Part shown: piece after piece, positions 4,454-5,896 of the stretch
How the letters are laid out: each line of letters opens with the position of its first letter
How positions within the stretch are numbered: position 1 is the first letter of the stretch
Assembly (NCBI GenBank): GCA_031266955.1
Contig: JAISAA010000216.1
Location: 1 to 5,896 of the forward strand
Origin: Oscillospiraceae bacterium
GTDB taxonomy: Bacteria; Bacillota; Clostridia; Oscillospirales; Oscillospiraceae
Length of the DNA: 5,896 nucleotides
Direction: 5' to 3'
Program-made: the position numbers and the translations under genes
Notes under the pieces: generated by a model
The model's database searches: none
Told to the model about the DNA's origin: nothing
What the model saw: the letters and a program-made list of their open reading frames with translations, nothing else

Positions 4454-5770
4454 ATGCCAGACGGCAAAACTAAAATTCCCGGTCAAAAGAAGCCGGCGGC
4501 GGCGCGGGACTCCGCGCGTTCGGCTTTGCGCGAATACAGGCGGGGCGCCCCTCTGCAAGCCGCCGCCGAAAAGTATCTCTCGCCGCTGACCGACGCGCGC
4601 GAGCGAGCGCTCGCGAAGCGGATAATATACGGCGTCGCGCGAAACGCCGCGCTGTGTGACTATTACATTGCCTCCGCGTCGTCCGTGCGGCTGAACAAGC
4701 TTGAGCCGGCGGCGCTCGACATTTTGCGCGCGGCGGTGTATCAGATAGCGTTTCTTGATAAAATTCCGCCCTCCGCCGCCGTGAACGAGGCCGTGGACGC
4801 CGCGCGAAAAAGGCTGAACCCGCGGGCCGCCGGCCTGATAAACGCCATATTGCGGCGGCTTACTGACGGCGGCTTGCCGGAGGTGCGCGCCGAAAGCGCG
4901 GCGGAAAGGCTGGCTATCCTACACAGCCATCCCGTCTGGCTGGTGCGAGAGCTTATAGCGCGCCTCGGCGAAGAGTCCGCCGAGGCGGAGCTTTCGGCGA
5001 ACAACCGCGAGCCGCCCGTTTACGCGCGCGTAAATACGCTTAAAACAACGGCGGCGGCGCTTCTTTCAGAGCTGCGCGGTGCGGGGGTCGACGCGCGGGA
5101 AGGCGTGCTCGAAGGAACGCTTGAGCTTTATGGCGCGGGGAAAGTGACAGCGCTGGACGCGTTCCGCCGCGGGGAATTTTTCGTGCAGGACCCGTCGTCC
5201 ACGCGCGCCGCGCTCGCGCTCGGGGCAAGGCCGGGGGACACCGTTTTAGACGTGTGCGCCGCGCCGGGCGGAAAGTCTTTCGCGCTCGCCGCCGCGATGA
5301 ATAACGAGGGGCGCGTGATCGCCTGCGACACACCGGGGCGCGTCGGGCTCATCCGGGACGGGGCGCTCCGGCTCGGTATGACGAGCATAGAAGTCCGCGC
5401 GGCGGACGCCATGCTGCCCGAACCGGAGCTTTTCGGGGCGGCGGACGCCGTGCTCGCGGACGTGCCGTGCTCCGGGTTCGGCGTCATTCGCAAAAAGCCA
5501 GAGATACGCTTCAAAACGGACGCGGAGACGGCGGGTCTCCCGGAAACGCAGCTGCGCATTTTGCTCGACTGCGCGTCATATGTTAAAAGCGGCGGAACGC
5601 TTGTCTATTCAACGTGCACGCCGCTGCGGCGCGAAAATGAGGACGTCGCCGAGGAGTTTTTGAGGCGCGTCGGCGGCGGGTTTGAGCTCCGCGAAACAAC
5701 GTCTCTGTATGCCCACCGCGACGGCGGCGACGGCTTTTTCTACGCCGTTTTCAAAAAGCGTGGGCGGTGA
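4454..5770 (+). CDS. rsmB: 16S rRNA (cytosine-967-C5) methyltransferase RsmB
   Basis: RsmB (Fmu/Sun) methylates C967 (E. coli numbering) of 16S rRNA using S-adenosylmethionine. The 438-aa product begins with a NusB-like helical RNA-binding domain (about 15-140: RALAKRIIYGVARN, AVNEAVDAAR, GLINAILRRL). The catalytic domain follows: VNTLK (193-197), FVQDPSS (243-249), SAM-binding motif I LDVCAAPGGKS (265-275), D292 after beta-2, motif IV DVPCSGFGVIRKKPEI (336-351) with C339, and motif VI YSTCTPLRRENE (385-396) with the catalytic cysteine C388. Both cysteines of the m5C mechanism are present, and the C-terminal GDGFFYAVFKK is typical. Length is normal. ATG 4454 follows GGTGAGGA with GAGG 4 bases away, slightly short. 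It has its own promoter and is followed after 11 bases by rlmN, the common Firmicutes order. Confidence 0.96.
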   Translation: MPDGKTKIPGQKKPAAARDSARSALREYRRGAPLQAAAEKYLSPLTDARERALAKRIIYGVARNAALCDYYIASASSVRLNKLEPAALDILRAAVYQIAFLDKIPPSAAVNEAVDAARKRLNPRAAGLINAILRRLTDGGLPEVRAESAAERLAILHSHPVWLVRELIARLGEESAEAELSANNREPPVYARVNTLKTTAAALLSELRGAGVDAREGVLEGTLELYGAGKVTALDAFRRGEFFVQDPSSTRAALALGARPGDTVLDVCAAPGGKSFALAAAMNNEGRVIACDTPGRVGLIRDGALRLGMTSIEVRAADAMLPEPELFGAADAVLADVPCSGFGVIRKKPEIRFKTDAETAGLPETQLRILLDCASYVKSGGTLVYSTCTPLRRENEDVAEEFLRRVGGGFELRETTSLYAHRDGGDGFFYAVFKKRGR

Positions 5771-5781
5771 TACTACGATTT

Positions 5782-5896
5782 ATGAGTGAAGATATAAAAT
5801 CAATGACGCCGGGTGAGCTGCGCGAGGCGGTGTCCGCGCTCGGCGGGCGCGAATTTAACGCGGGGCAGATTTTCGCCTGGCTGCACCGCGGCGCGC
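5782..5896 (+). CDS. rlmN: RlmN, 23S rRNA m2A2503 / tRNA m2A37 methyltransferase, N-terminal part (cut by window end)
   Basis: Thirty-eight codons are visible: MSEDIKSMTPGELREAVSAL, then GGREFNAGQIFAWLHRGA. This matches the N-terminal accessory domain of RlmN, typically a DIKSL-x-x-EL opening followed by an F-R-A-x-Q-I-F-x-W-L-H motif. RlmN is a radical SAM enzyme that methylates A2503 of 23S rRNA and A37 of some tRNAs; its CxxxCxxC cluster motif would lie beyond the window. ATG 5782 is 11 bases after the rsmB stop, with GGTGAT (5766-5771), complementary to the 16S 3' end, 10 bases upstream. A GTG at 5767 overlapping the rsmB stop (GTGA) is in the same frame and would add five residues; it is less likely because MSEDIKSM resembles the usual start. 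Position after rsmB strengthens the call. Confidence 0.88.
   Translation, partial: MSEDIKSMTPGELREAVSALGGREFNAGQIFAWLHRGA

Noticed and set aside
4603..4614. A 12-base perfect palindrome GCGAGCGCTCGC in rsmB
   Set aside because: It encodes part of the conserved RALAKR segment and arises from GC-rich Ala/Arg codons. Nothing around it suggests a site.
5128..5559. A 143-codon open frame on the minus strand within rsmB, and similar antisense frames at 2382-2903, 1327-1767 and 1969-2412
   Set aside because: They mirror the GC-rich codon pattern of clearly real genes on the other strand, have low-complexity Arg/Ser/Ala-rich products and show no family motifs.
1..5896. CRISPR array, tRNA or rRNA genes
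   Set aside because: No regularly spaced direct repeats, cloverleaf-like segments with a TTCRANNC box or conserved rRNA stretches were seen on either strand.

Overview
The window looks like chromosomal DNA of a moderately GC-rich member of the Firmicutes, probably an uncultured gut-type Clostridia. The evidence is an rsmB-rlmN gene pair in the order usual for Firmicutes, strong AGGAGG-type ribosome binding sites, sigma-A-like promoters, a cytoplasmic VanW-family protein, and an RsgA of the long (about 350 aa) kind. Species-level identity cannot be read from the sequence.

Layout. Bases 1-160 appear to be the right end of an IS30-family insertion sequence: the last codons of a transposase, an extremely G-rich segment with a canonical G-quadruplex pattern and a G11 run, and an AT-rich end resembling an IS terminal repeat. 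Bases 160-467 hold no sizeable gene. They do contain a good promoter (189-217), an 11-codon ORF with a near-perfect ribosome binding site (266-301), and a long GC-rich hairpin followed by a short T run (376-426) just ahead of rsgA. Together these look like a transcribed leader that could work by attenuation.

Bases 468-3449 form a tightly overlapping four-gene operon: rsgA (30S-assembly GTPase), a 48-codon gene starting with GTG that is easily missed, a class I SAM-dependent methyltransferase, and a two-domain GNAT acetyltransferase. Successive genes overlap by GTGA, ATGA and ATGA, so translation is probably coupled throughout. A convergent VanW-family gene (3465-4295, minus strand) ends 15 bases from the acetyltransferase.

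The 125-158 bases between vanW and rsmB carry two divergent promoters. Between and over them lie two near-palindromic TTGCRCAA boxes forming a 10-bp inverted repeat, a candidate shared operator. From 4454 the plus strand carries rsmB (16S rRNA m5C967 methyltransferase), then the first 38 codons of rlmN (23S rRNA m2A2503 methyltransferase / tRNA m2A37), cut by the window end.

Three or four of the genes act on the ribosome (rsgA, rsmB, rlmN, and perhaps the unassigned methyltransferase/acetyltransferase). The most novel-looking elements are the hidden 48-aa gene inside the coupled operon, the leader upstream of rsgA, and the paired boxes in the divergent promoter region.
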